Below are positions 15,823-23,593 of a stretch of 64,000 nucleotides of DNA, piece by piece. Source of the DNA: Candidatus Binatia bacterium (GTDB taxonomy: Bacteria; Desulfobacterota; Binatia; UBA1149; JAJCZL01); NCBI GenBank assembly GCA_028278325.1, contig JANQEO010000320.1, forward strand, positions 1-64,000. The letters are read 5' to 3'. The number at the start of each line of letters is the position of its first letter. The stretch's first letter is position 1. Under the pieces are notes generated by a model that saw only the letters and a list, made by a program, of their open reading frames with translations, was not told where the DNA came from and did no database searches. The position numbers and the translations under genes were made by a program.

Positions 15823-18381
15823 CTAGTAGCGGAACTCGTTCTTCAGATCGAGAGCGACACGCGCCGGACCGGGTGTGCCGGACGCGAGGTTCACTGCGTT
15901 GTTGGATGTCGGCGGGATGCAGAACGGTCCGCTGATGACTGTGTAATCGGTTCCGGGAACGCCCTCGGTGCGGATCGGATCCAGGAAGCACTTCTTGTTC
16001 TGGATTATCGTGCAGTTACCGCAGTCGCCCTCGGGACAGTCCGAGTCGAGGACGGCACAGTCGGTGTTGTCGCCGCAGAACAGGAAGCCTTCGCCGTTCG
16101 CCCGCACCTTGCCGTCGCAGAACATGTCAAAGTCCGCCAGGCATAGCCCGAGGTTGCCCTCGACATCGATCTGAGTGCAGTTGAAGCCGGTGCAGCCGTT
16201 GGGCAGTCGTGGCGCGCCGAAGCTCCCCTCAGCGGAGCAGACACCGGCTGCGATCGCCGCGCAGTCGGCGTTGTCGTTGCACGCCACGCCGGTGTTCCCC
16301 GAGCACACCGCGCAGGCGCAGGCTTCACTCGCGTTGGGCGGCGTGCAGTCTGTGCCGAACGGCAGGGTCTCAACGCCTGTGGTCAGATCGATGTTGATGT
16401 CCAAAGGCGCCCCGGTCGTTGTCCCCGGCTCGAGGAAACAGTCTAGACTCGTGGGGCCGAAGGTCTGGTCGAGGCTGTGCACGTCACATGCAAATCCGTC
16501 TTCTGTGCCCCCAAGGCAGGTTCCGCCCTGGATGCCGTCGTTGGGGATATCCTCGTCGGCGCTGCATACACCGTTACCCGGCCCGCACACTCCGTCTCCA
16601 CCGGCATCGTCACAGTCGGGATTGTTTGTGCAGACCTGTCCCTCTGAGATTGGCGGTGCCGTACAGGTACGCGGAGTGGTCGCGCACTCGCCGTCCGACT
16701 GACAGGGGGCGCCTACATCGCCCTTGGTGCAGGACCTGACGCAAAGCGGGCAGGGCTGGGTTTGGCTGAGGCCCAGACGAACCAGGCTGCGCACCAGTGA
16801 GGTGAACTGCCCGATGCCCTCGGAGGGGTCGGCCGTGCCACTGACATCGAGATCGAGACGGTTCCAGACGCACACAGGGCTGTTGGCAGCGCTGAGGGCC
16901 GCCGGTCCCGACAGGTAGTAGACGCAGAAACCGCTGTCGACGGGGCCGCAACTCGCGATGTCGGAGCCGAACGGAACCGTGCAGGGGATTGTCGGGTTGG
17001 TTCGGCAGCGCAGGTAGTAGCTGCCTTCCGTAGACGTCGTGTCTATGCCTTGGATGAGGCAGTCTCCGTTGGAGTTACCACAGGGCTCTACGGAAGTCGT
17101 GGCGCAGACGCCGTCGCCGCCGACATCGTCACAGTCGGAATCCTGGCCGCAGGGATTGTCGACGTTGACCGGTGGCGCCGTGCAGGCACCGCAGCCGATC
17201 TTGGCCGGAATCGCGTAAAGGTCGGGCAGGTCCTGGCTATGGCCCAAGCCGTTGTGTCCGACGTCGAGGAATGCTCTGCTCGTCAGTTGTATCTCGTCAC
17301 AGGCTCCGTCCGTGACTTCGCTCGAGCAGGTCGGGTCCTCGATGCCGACGGTACACTTACAGTCCTTGTCTTTCGTGCAGATCGGACGGTCGGTCTGGTT
17401 GCTGCAGTGTTTGAGGCGCGACACGCCGGTCTTGGCCAGCACAGTTGAAACCACTCCCACCGGGCAAGCCGTGGCGCCGAACTCGTAGCTCGCCAGAATG
17501 ATCTCGTCCGACTGGGTGTTGCTCTCGTCCTCGGCGCAGGTGATGGCCGAAGGCACGTCGATGGCGCTTCCGCTACAGATGTTCAGAGAGAGTATCTCGG
17601 TGTTGGTGCAGGAATCGGTGAGTTTTTCTTCCGCCTTCTGGCGAATCTTCTCGTTCTTGCCCTTGGCGTCGTCATCGACACAGCCGATACATTGGTCACC
17701 GGTCAAGAACTCATCGCAGTCGCTGTCCATCGTGCAGGGCCTTGCGCTGACACGGCAGTGCAGGTCTACATCGGGGTCGTCGATCTTGTCGGCGCCGCCC
17801 TGGCATTTCGCAGCCGTCTTTTGCTGGGTCTTGACGTACTTGCCGTAGTTCTTCGTGAAGGCGCCCTGGCACTTGGCATCTTCCTTGGACAGCTCGCCGG
17901 AGCCGTTGCCTATGATGGCGTTGATGCGTGCGCCCGTCGAAGTTTCGGCAACGCAGGCCATGCAGTTCACGACCTCTTCGAAGTCGCCGAGTGGATTGGT
18001 GCTGACTCCCGTTCCCCGCGTACACGGGTCGGCAGCACAGGACGTGTACTCGTCGAGCACGGCCTGGTTGGCCGGCAGGGTACACAGCTTGTTGACCTTG
18101 ATCATGGCCTTGGTGATGGCGTCTTCGATCTTGCTGTCGATCTCGGGATCGTTGAGGTCGTTACAGTCGGCGCCGCCGCTGACGGCACCCTTGGCCTTGA
18201 GTTTGTGGCACTTGGCCATCTCTTTGTCGGCCGTCAGGGCCAGCTTACCCATCGTTTTTGCCAGGGTTTTCCGGCACTTCTGCTGGTCCTTGTCGAAAGC
18301 CGCCATCGACGGCGTAGCAAGCAATGAGGCAAGGAATAGTCCCCCCACGGTTATCCCGACGATGCCTAGATACCTTTTCAT
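15823..18381 (-). CDS. Large secreted disulfide-rich protein, helical N-module type
   Basis: An 852-residue protein with AGGAGGAG upstream of ATG 18381 and a signal peptide ending near residue 28 (ATPSMA). Residues 29-200 are helical and Lys/Ala-rich, with cysteine pairs Cys36/Cys58 and Cys171/Cys193, both 22 apart as in the 1175-residue paralogue. The shared region starts near 374 (FLDVGHNGLGH, the most divergent version of LDxGWTGxGH). It continues with VCVWNRLDLDVSGTAD...LVRLGLSQTQPCPLC (about 503-545), an LDCFLEPG...LDINI block, and FCIPPTSNNAVNLASGTPGP near 820. Seven C-x4-[DE]-C motifs are present. It ends without the cysteine tail of its paralogues. The function is unknown. Confidence 0.85.
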   Translation of the reverse strand: MKRYLGIVGITVGGLFLASLLATPSMAAFDKDQQKCRKTLAKTMGKLALTADKEMAKCHKLKAKGAVSGGADCNDLNDPEIDSKIEDAITKAMIKVNKLCTLPANQAVLDEYTSCAADPCTRGTGVSTNPLGDFEEVVNCMACVAETSTGARINAIIGNGSGELSKEDAKCQGAFTKNYGKYVKTQQKTAAKCQGGADKIDDPDVDLHCRVSARPCTMDSDCDEFLTGDQCIGCVDDDAKGKNEKIRQKAEEKLTDSCTNTEILSLNICSGSAIDVPSAITCAEDESNTQSDEIILASYEFGATACPVGVVSTVLAKTGVSRLKHCSNQTDRPICTKDKDCKCTVGIEDPTCSSEVTDGACDEIQLTSRAFLDVGHNGLGHSQDLPDLYAIPAKIGCGACTAPPVNVDNPCGQDSDCDDVGGDGVCATTSVEPCGNSNGDCLIQGIDTTSTEGSYYLRCRTNPTIPCTVPFGSDIASCGPVDSGFCVYYLSGPAALSAANSPVCVWNRLDLDVSGTADPSEGIGQFTSLVRSLVRLGLSQTQPCPLCVRSCTKGDVGAPCQSDGECATTPRTCTAPPISEGQVCTNNPDCDDAGGDGVCGPGNGVCSADEDIPNDGIQGGTCLGGTEDGFACDVHSLDQTFGPTSLDCFLEPGTTTGAPLDINIDLTTGVETLPFGTDCTPPNASEACACAVCSGNTGVACNDNADCAAIAAGVCSAEGSFGAPRLPNGCTGFNCTQIDVEGNLGLCLADFDMFCDGKVRANGEGFLFCGDNTDCAVLDSDCPEGDCGNCTIIQNKKCFLDPIRTEGVPGTDYTVISGPFCIPPTSNNAVNLASGTPGPARVALDLKNEFRY

Positions 18382-18452
18382 CTGCTCCTCCTGAGATTGC
18401 AGCGGGCGAAGAGTTTTAAACCTTTGATAATAAAGGCGGCCCTATCTGACGG

Positions 18453-18482
18453 ATGCTAGTTTGGCCTCGTCAAGACTGTCAA
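18453..18482 (-). promoter_or_regulatory. Predicted sigma-70 promoter for 15823-18381
   Basis: Minus strand: -35 TTGACA (18477-18482), 18-bp spacer, -10 TAGCAT (18453-18458). It lies in the 296-bp gap that also serves the rightward gene at 18678. Confidence 0.5.
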
Positions 18483-18677
18483 GAGGAATATTGAGGACGG
18501 GTTAGGCATCGCGCGGCATCGCCCCCGGGCGGGGGGTGGTGCCATGGTTGTGGCGGCGCTCGTTCGACGCCTTTCGAAGCTGGCCGGACAGTCCGGATTG
18601 ACCGCCGACCTGGGCCGGGGCAAGAATATTGGTGCCTCCCTACCTGAGGAGAGCCAACACTTCGGAGAAGATGTCAG

Positions 18678-19094
18678 ATGACTTCACCTAGAATAGACGT
18701 GGCGCGCCTTTGCGTTCCCTCGACCTTGGCGCTGCTTGTGGCGTTCTTGATGTTTGCGCCTGCGGCCGTCGACGAGGCGCATGCGGGGGGCATGGTCTGC
18801 CGAAAGGTGGTCGCGCCCGAGGCATCCGGCGAGGGACGCAACGCGTTGAAGGCCTCACGGGTCAAGTGTCACAGCGACGAGTTCCTGACCGGGGGTGTCT
18901 GCTATCCCTCGGAGCGCCCCGAGTCCGACGGCAGCTGCCAGACTTCGGCCATGGGCATCATCCAGACCATCGCCGATGCCGGTGACACGACCCTCGGCGC
19001 TTTCTACACCTGCCTGCAGACGGGCGGCAGCGATTGCCCCGTCGAAGAGCGCACGCGGGCAATGGCCATCTGCTGCAAGTTCAGCGAGAAATAG
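18678..19094 (+). CDS. Small secreted cysteine-containing protein
   Basis: A 138-residue protein with a signal peptide (to about HAGG at 38) and nine cysteines after it. Visible pieces are MVCRKVVAPEAS, VKCHSDEFLTGGVCYPS, SCQTSAMGIIQTIADAG, FYTCLQTGGSDC and AICCKFSEK. I do not recognise the family. It is monocistronic, flanked by a divergent promoter region and a strong 16-bp hairpin. With its exported cysteines it may be another client of the VKOR-DsbA protein. Confidence 0.7.
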   Translation: MTSPRIDVARLCVPSTLALLVAFLMFAPAAVDEAHAGGMVCRKVVAPEASGEGRNALKASRVKCHSDEFLTGGVCYPSERPESDGSCQTSAMGIIQTIADAGDTTLGAFYTCLQTGGSDCPVEERTRAMAICCKFSEK

Positions 19095-19110
19095 TCCGGC
19101 TGGGTTGAAA

Positions 19111-19151
19111 TGCCGGTACTGCCCGCCGTATCGCTGCGGGCAGTACCGGCA
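19111..19151. terminator. Perfect 16-bp stem-loop between convergent genes
   Basis: TGCCGGTACTGCCCGC (19111-19126) and GCGGGCAGTACCGGCA (19136-19151) pair without mismatch around a 9-nt loop. It is placed between the stops of 18678-19094 and the leftward DUF1302 gene. There is no T-run on either side, so a factor-assisted terminator or transcript-end stabiliser is likely. Confidence 0.7.
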
Positions 19152-19154
19152 GAC

Positions 19155-21167
19155 TCAGAACTGCCAGGTCAGCTGGAAGGACGTCTCCGAGCGGCCCCGG
19201 CTTCCACCCGCCAGGAACCACGGGTCGAAGATGAGACCGTTGCGTGAGTCGTCGTCCAGGCCGCCGTAGGTGTCCCAGGGTAGGCCGGCCCAGATCAGCC
19301 TCGTCGTCAGGTTGAAGGCCAGATCCGGGATGACGAACCAGTCGAACCCGATCGCCAACTCCTGGGAGTAGGCGTTGATCGGATCGATGAGATAGATCAT
19401 CGCCGGCACCAGCGTTCCACCTCTGTAGAAACCGAGGATCGCGAGCGTCCCCAACACCTCCCACTCGTGGATGGTGTCGCGCAGGCGCGGCCCCGACAGA
19501 TCGTCGATCGACGGCAGGTCCAGCGGGCCAATCAGGCCCCAGGACTCACCCGGCAGCAGGAACTCACCCGTCGCGGGGTTACCGCAGAAATGATTGGCGG
19601 GGCTTCGGCTCGTCACGTGGCTGATAGGCTGCGACGGGTCGTCGTCGATGAAGCAACGGCGCTCCTTGAAGTTGATGATGTGGTGCCAGAACAGCTGACC
19701 CGTGATGAAGAACGTCGTCTTCTTGTTCAGCGACTTGATCCAAGTCGGACGGTCGAAGGCCAGCATGCCTTTCCACATCGAGCGCTTGGAGATGCCCGGG
19801 AACAAGGGGGGCACGCCCGGCGCGAGCGCCGTTTGAGCGACCTGCTTGTCGCCGTCGAGGAAGGGTAGGTCGAAATCGATGATGGTCTCGAGCCGCCACA
19901 CGGTCTGGGTGTACTCGGCCTCGAACCAGTTCAGCGACGCACCGATTGTGTGGATGTAAGGCGAGAACGCCGTGATGCACGGCTGGTTGGCCGCCCAGGG
20001 CGGCGAGCCGAAGGGGCCGCCCACGTTGGGGTCGCGGCCCAGGCCGTCACAGTAGGCCGAAGCCGTCACCGTGCCGTTGGGATCCGGCTGCCCCATCGAG
20101 TTGAACATCCGATCGAGAGGGACGCCCCTCACGGGTGCGGTGGGAGAGCCATCGGGTGAGGCGCGCTGGTATAGGTAGTTGAGCGTCCACTCGAAGCCGC
20201 CTTCGGTGATGAAGTGGAAGCGCACGCCGAACTGGCTGTTTTCCAAGGGGTTCTTTTGGTAGTCGCCTTGGTTGAACAGCGTCGTACCGTCCTTGAGGCT
20301 GTCGCAGATGCCGCGCTTGGAAGGGTCGGGGTCGGTCGAGTTGGCGTTGCTGCAAAGCGTCTGGGTCTGAAGGATGCCGTCGCCGGCCGAGTTGAAGATC
20401 GGGTCGAGAAGTTTCACACCCCACGGTCTGGGCAAGAAGGCCACGCGGCCGGGCACCCAGTCGAAGCCGGGATTCCAGTACACCTCTAGGAAAGGCTGGG
20501 AGAGGTTTCCGATCTGATCGAAATCCCACAGGGCCTTGATCATGAACATGGGGATTCGTATCTCGTCGAAGCCGAAGCCCGGAGGCGGAAGCTCCTGGAA
20601 GAAGTGCCAGCTCAAGTCGAGAGGATTGGCACGGTCGAGCATGCGGAAGCCGTCTGTCTCGCCCCAAACGACCTGCTGCTTGCCGATGCGCAGATGCAGC
20701 GGCAGCTTCTTGAAGTAGAAATCGAAATAAGCCTCACGAATGTCGAACTGCCACTTGATCCGGTCGCGCACCGAATCGTCGATGGTGTCGAGGCTGACCT
20801 CGCGGGCCGTGAGCGGCACGCCCCTCAGGTTCTCTCTCTCGATCTGACCGGGCCTGATGTCGTAGATGCTGTCGTATACGCCGCGGGCCAGCATGAAGAA
20901 GTCCGAGCGCTTGAGCCAGGGGATGTTGCGGCCGAAGGCCTTGCCGTTCTTGAGCCACTTCCACTCCAGGCGCAGCTTTACGGAGTTGCGCTGCATGATG
21001 AACGCCATCTCCTCGAAGCTGCGGTGACGGATGATGTTGGTGGTGCGAATGTGCCCGGCGAGTTCCAGATCGCCGTGCGTGCCCGAACTGCGGTAGCCCG
21101 CTGATGCGACGGCCGGAATGATCGTCAGCGACAGTGCAAGTATGAAAGCCCGCTTGAGAGTTGTCAT
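19155..21167 (-). CDS. DUF1302-type outer-membrane beta-barrel protein
   Basis: A 670-residue protein starting at ATG 21167 (GGGGGAGG four bases upstream) with a signal peptide ending in VASA. The mature N-terminus (YRSSGTHGDLELAGHIRTTNIIRH) and alternating-hydrophobic strands with many Trp/Phe/Tyr match the DUF1302 family, as does the terminal SETSFQLTWQF with its outer-membrane C-terminal Phe. Members often lie beside DUF1329 and RND genes and are thought to take up or export hydrophobic substrates. Neither partner is visible here. Motifs such as KQQVVWGETDGFRMLDRANPLD and DFDLPFLDGDKQ support the call. The substrate is unknown. Confidence 0.82.
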   Translation of the reverse strand: MTTLKRAFILALSLTIIPAVASAGYRSSGTHGDLELAGHIRTTNIIRHRSFEEMAFIMQRNSVKLRLEWKWLKNGKAFGRNIPWLKRSDFFMLARGVYDSIYDIRPGQIERENLRGVPLTAREVSLDTIDDSVRDRIKWQFDIREAYFDFYFKKLPLHLRIGKQQVVWGETDGFRMLDRANPLDLSWHFFQELPPPGFGFDEIRIPMFMIKALWDFDQIGNLSQPFLEVYWNPGFDWVPGRVAFLPRPWGVKLLDPIFNSAGDGILQTQTLCSNANSTDPDPSKRGICDSLKDGTTLFNQGDYQKNPLENSQFGVRFHFITEGGFEWTLNYLYQRASPDGSPTAPVRGVPLDRMFNSMGQPDPNGTVTASAYCDGLGRDPNVGGPFGSPPWAANQPCITAFSPYIHTIGASLNWFEAEYTQTVWRLETIIDFDLPFLDGDKQVAQTALAPGVPPLFPGISKRSMWKGMLAFDRPTWIKSLNKKTTFFITGQLFWHHIINFKERRCFIDDDPSQPISHVTSRSPANHFCGNPATGEFLLPGESWGLIGPLDLPSIDDLSGPRLRDTIHEWEVLGTLAILGFYRGGTLVPAMIYLIDPINAYSQELAIGFDWFVIPDLAFNLTTRLIWAGLPWDTYGGLDDDSRNGLIFDPWFLAGGSRGRSETSFQLTWQF

Positions 21168-21354
21168 CAGCCTCCCCCTCACCGTGATTGCCTTACGGTG
21201 ACCGCGCCTATTAATCGCGCCCGGCGTTCTATTGCAACGGTGCCAGTCAGTCTCTAGATAGATTTTATCAGGGCGCCGCGGCCTGGCTAACACCTGCGCC
21301 CGCGTGGTTCAAGATTGAGCAAGCCTCCCGCCGATCTCGGGAGGCCCGATCCGC

Positions 21355-21450
21355 GGAGAGGGAACGGGTCCGGTGGCCCGGCCGGTCTTCAAAACCGTGA
21401 TGTCGGCCTTGACGGTCGATGGAGGGTTCGACTCCCTCCCTTCTCCGCCA
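21355..21450 (+). tRNA. selC: tRNA-Sec (selenocysteine, anticodon TCA)
   Basis: A 96-nt gene ending in an encoded GCCA. The acceptor stem is eight pairs (GGAGAGGG with CCTTCTCC, one G-U), and the T arm is GAGGG-TTCGACT-CCCTC, giving the 8+5 geometry of bacterial tRNA-Sec. The D stem has six pairs (CGGGTC/GGCCCG) with a four-base loop. The anticodon loop is CTTCAAA, anticodon TCA. The long variable arm is TCGGCC/GGTCGA. This decodes UGA as selenocysteine with SelA and SelB, neither of which is in the window. Six bases separate it from the end of the leftward FadJ-like gene. Confidence 0.96.
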
Positions 21451-21456
21451 TTTCCG

Positions 21457-23481
21457 CTATTCCCAGCCCTGTTGCTGCCCGTAGTAGATGGGTCCGCCCA
21501 GGTACATGGCGAAGCCTATACCGAAGACGAAGGCCAGATCTGCCTCCGCCTCGCTGCCCACGATGCCGCGATCGCACAGGCCTCTCGCCGTATCGTAGAG
21601 AGCGCGCAGGCAACGCTCCACGATCTCGTCTTCGCCGGCGACCTTGGAGCCCCGCTCGCCGGCCAGGGCGGCCAGGCCGTCCCATTCCCCCTGTTTCTTG
21701 CCGCCGTCGTAGTCGTAGAAGCCGCCGCCCGACTTGATGCCGAAGCGTTTGGCTTCGCGCAGTTTCCAGACCAAAGGGTCGTGCTCGGGCGGGGTCTCCG
21801 CAGCGATGGTGTCGAACATCCCTGCGGCGATGTCGAGACCGGCCTGGTCGCCTAGTTCGAAGGGGCCCATGGGAAGGGCGTTCTTGCGGATGGCCGCGTC
21901 GACGGTCTCGATGGGAGTCCCCTCCATATATAGGTCCTCGGCCGCCTGGAAGTAGGCCGCCAGCCCTGCATTGACGAGGAATCCGGGGGAGCCATCCTGC
22001 AGAATCACCGGGGTCTTGCCGATGCGCCGGACGAAATCATGGGCGGTGGCGACGGCTTCGTCGCTCGTCTCCTTGCCGCATATGATCTCCACGAGCTGCA
22101 TCATCGGGTGCTCGGCCGGACTGAAGAAGTGCAGGTTCAGGAAGTTCGAAGCGTTGCCGCCCTTCTCGGAGAAGTAGGGAGTCAGCACGGACGGTCCCAT
22201 CGAGCTCGAGTTGGAGGCGACCAAGGCGGAGCTCTGTATGCCCTCTCCCAACGCGTTGTAGAACTCACCCTTGATATCCCTGTTCTCCATGCGCGCTTCC
22301 ACTACGAGGTCGCAGTCGAAGAGGGAGGAGATGTCGGAGCTGACTGCCACCGAGTTCACCTTCTCGTCCACCTGGGCCTCGCTGAGCTTGCCCTTCTTGA
22401 GGGCTCGCGAGTACTTGGCCTTTAGCTTTTCAGGAACGGACGCCGCGAACTCGGCAAGCGGCACGTGCCCGACCACTTTGTAGCCGGCCTCCAGGGCCAG
22501 CCAGCCTATGGCGTTGCCCATGTAGCCGTCGATGCCGTCGACTCCTACCTTCTTGATCTGACGAGCCTTGCCGGCCAGATCCTTGGGCAGCTTTTGCACC
22601 TGCTGTTGGGTGAAGAAGAACCGCATCCCCGCCTTGCCCTCGGCCGAGGTCGCTACCTCTATAAAGGCGTCTCTTTCGATCTTCATTGCTTCTTTAAGCG
22701 GAAGGGGGGCGCCTTTGACCATTACGTCCAAGGCTTCGTAGGGCGCGCGCGGGTTGGGCCGCCCCATCGTAGCCTTCTCGATCATGGGCAATACCATGGG
22801 CTTGAGGTTCTCGGCGTTTTGCAGGTCAGCGGGCGGAGTGCGGTCGATGCCCGGCAAGGTGTTGCGGAGGAAGTCGGCCGCGAACTGCTCGGTGTCCGAG
22901 CCGTCGGGCACCACCGCGTCGATCAACTTGATCTTGGCGGCATCCGCCGCCTTGAAGTTCTTGCCCTGCAGTACCGCCGTGAAGGCCGCGTCTCCGCTCA
23001 TGGGGTCCTCGGCGTTGATCAGGCCGCAGCGGCGCGGCGCGCGTTGGGTTCCGCCCAGGCCGGGAAAGATGTTCAAGCGGATCTCGGGGAAGCCGACCGT
23101 ACTCTTGGGCGTGGCCACTATGCCGGCGCAGGCAAGTGCCAACTCATAGATTCCCCCGAGGGCGAATCCGTCCACGAGGGCTACCCACGGGTAGGACGAC
23201 TCTTCGATCTTGAAGAGGAGTTCGTGGCCTTCGTCGATGAGGGTCTCGAGGTCCTGCCGTGTTCCCGACATGAGCTCGCCGATGTTGGCGCCCGCACCCA
23301 GACCGAACTTGTTTCCCTTGAGGATGACTCCGGCCAGCGGTTGCGATTCGTTGGCTGCCGCCAGCTCGTCGAGAAGCGCCGCCAGATCGCTGACCACCTG
23401 CCGCGAGAAGGTGTTCATGCCGCCGCAGTCGAGGGTCACCCAAGCGATGCCGTCACGTACCTCGTAAGATAGAGTCCCCAT
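21457..23481 (-). CDS. FadJ/FadB-like enoyl-CoA hydratase / 3-hydroxyacyl-CoA dehydrogenase
   Basis: A 674-residue beta-oxidation fusion. Residues 1-200 are a crotonase domain with the oxyanion region GLGAGANIGEL and both catalytic glutamates in place (ALGGIYELALAC and FPEIRLNIFPGLGG). Residues ~310-600 are the hydroxyacyl-CoA dehydrogenase, with catalytic His in LHFFSPAEHPMMQLVEII and the substrate loop SNSSSM. The NAD-binding start reads GIDGYMGNAIG rather than the usual GAGxMGxGI, and the ribose-binding acidic residue appears lost (VVGHVPL), so cofactor binding may be altered. The start is ATG 23481, behind AGGGGAGG. It would act on acyl-CoAs in fatty-acid or similar degradation. Confidence 0.9.
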   Translation of the reverse strand: MGTLSYEVRDGIAWVTLDCGGMNTFSRQVVSDLAALLDELAAANESQPLAGVILKGNKFGLGAGANIGELMSGTRQDLETLIDEGHELLFKIEESSYPWVALVDGFALGGIYELALACAGIVATPKSTVGFPEIRLNIFPGLGGTQRAPRRCGLINAEDPMSGDAAFTAVLQGKNFKAADAAKIKLIDAVVPDGSDTEQFAADFLRNTLPGIDRTPPADLQNAENLKPMVLPMIEKATMGRPNPRAPYEALDVMVKGAPLPLKEAMKIERDAFIEVATSAEGKAGMRFFFTQQQVQKLPKDLAGKARQIKKVGVDGIDGYMGNAIGWLALEAGYKVVGHVPLAEFAASVPEKLKAKYSRALKKGKLSEAQVDEKVNSVAVSSDISSLFDCDLVVEARMENRDIKGEFYNALGEGIQSSALVASNSSSMGPSVLTPYFSEKGGNASNFLNLHFFSPAEHPMMQLVEIICGKETSDEAVATAHDFVRRIGKTPVILQDGSPGFLVNAGLAAYFQAAEDLYMEGTPIETVDAAIRKNALPMGPFELGDQAGLDIAAGMFDTIAAETPPEHDPLVWKLREAKRFGIKSGGGFYDYDGGKKQGEWDGLAALAGERGSKVAGEDEIVERCLRALYDTARGLCDRGIVGSEAEADLAFVFGIGFAMYLGGPIYYGQQQGWE

Positions 23482-23593
23482 GTGAATTCCTCCCCTAAAG
23501 ATCGCCGTAACCGATCAAGTCAGCGGTTATCGTGATGCTGCTCCAATTGCCAGCCGGCGACGTTGACAGTCCGAGCCCTGGCTAATATTCACG

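Noticed and set aside
18678..19094. Candidate selenoprotein near selC
   Set aside because: The frame ends in TAG, not TGA, and no UGA-containing extension or stem-loop could be supported.
21355..21450. selC as an integration site for a genomic island
   Set aside because: No integrase, no direct repeat of the tRNA 3' end and ordinary metabolic genes on both sides.
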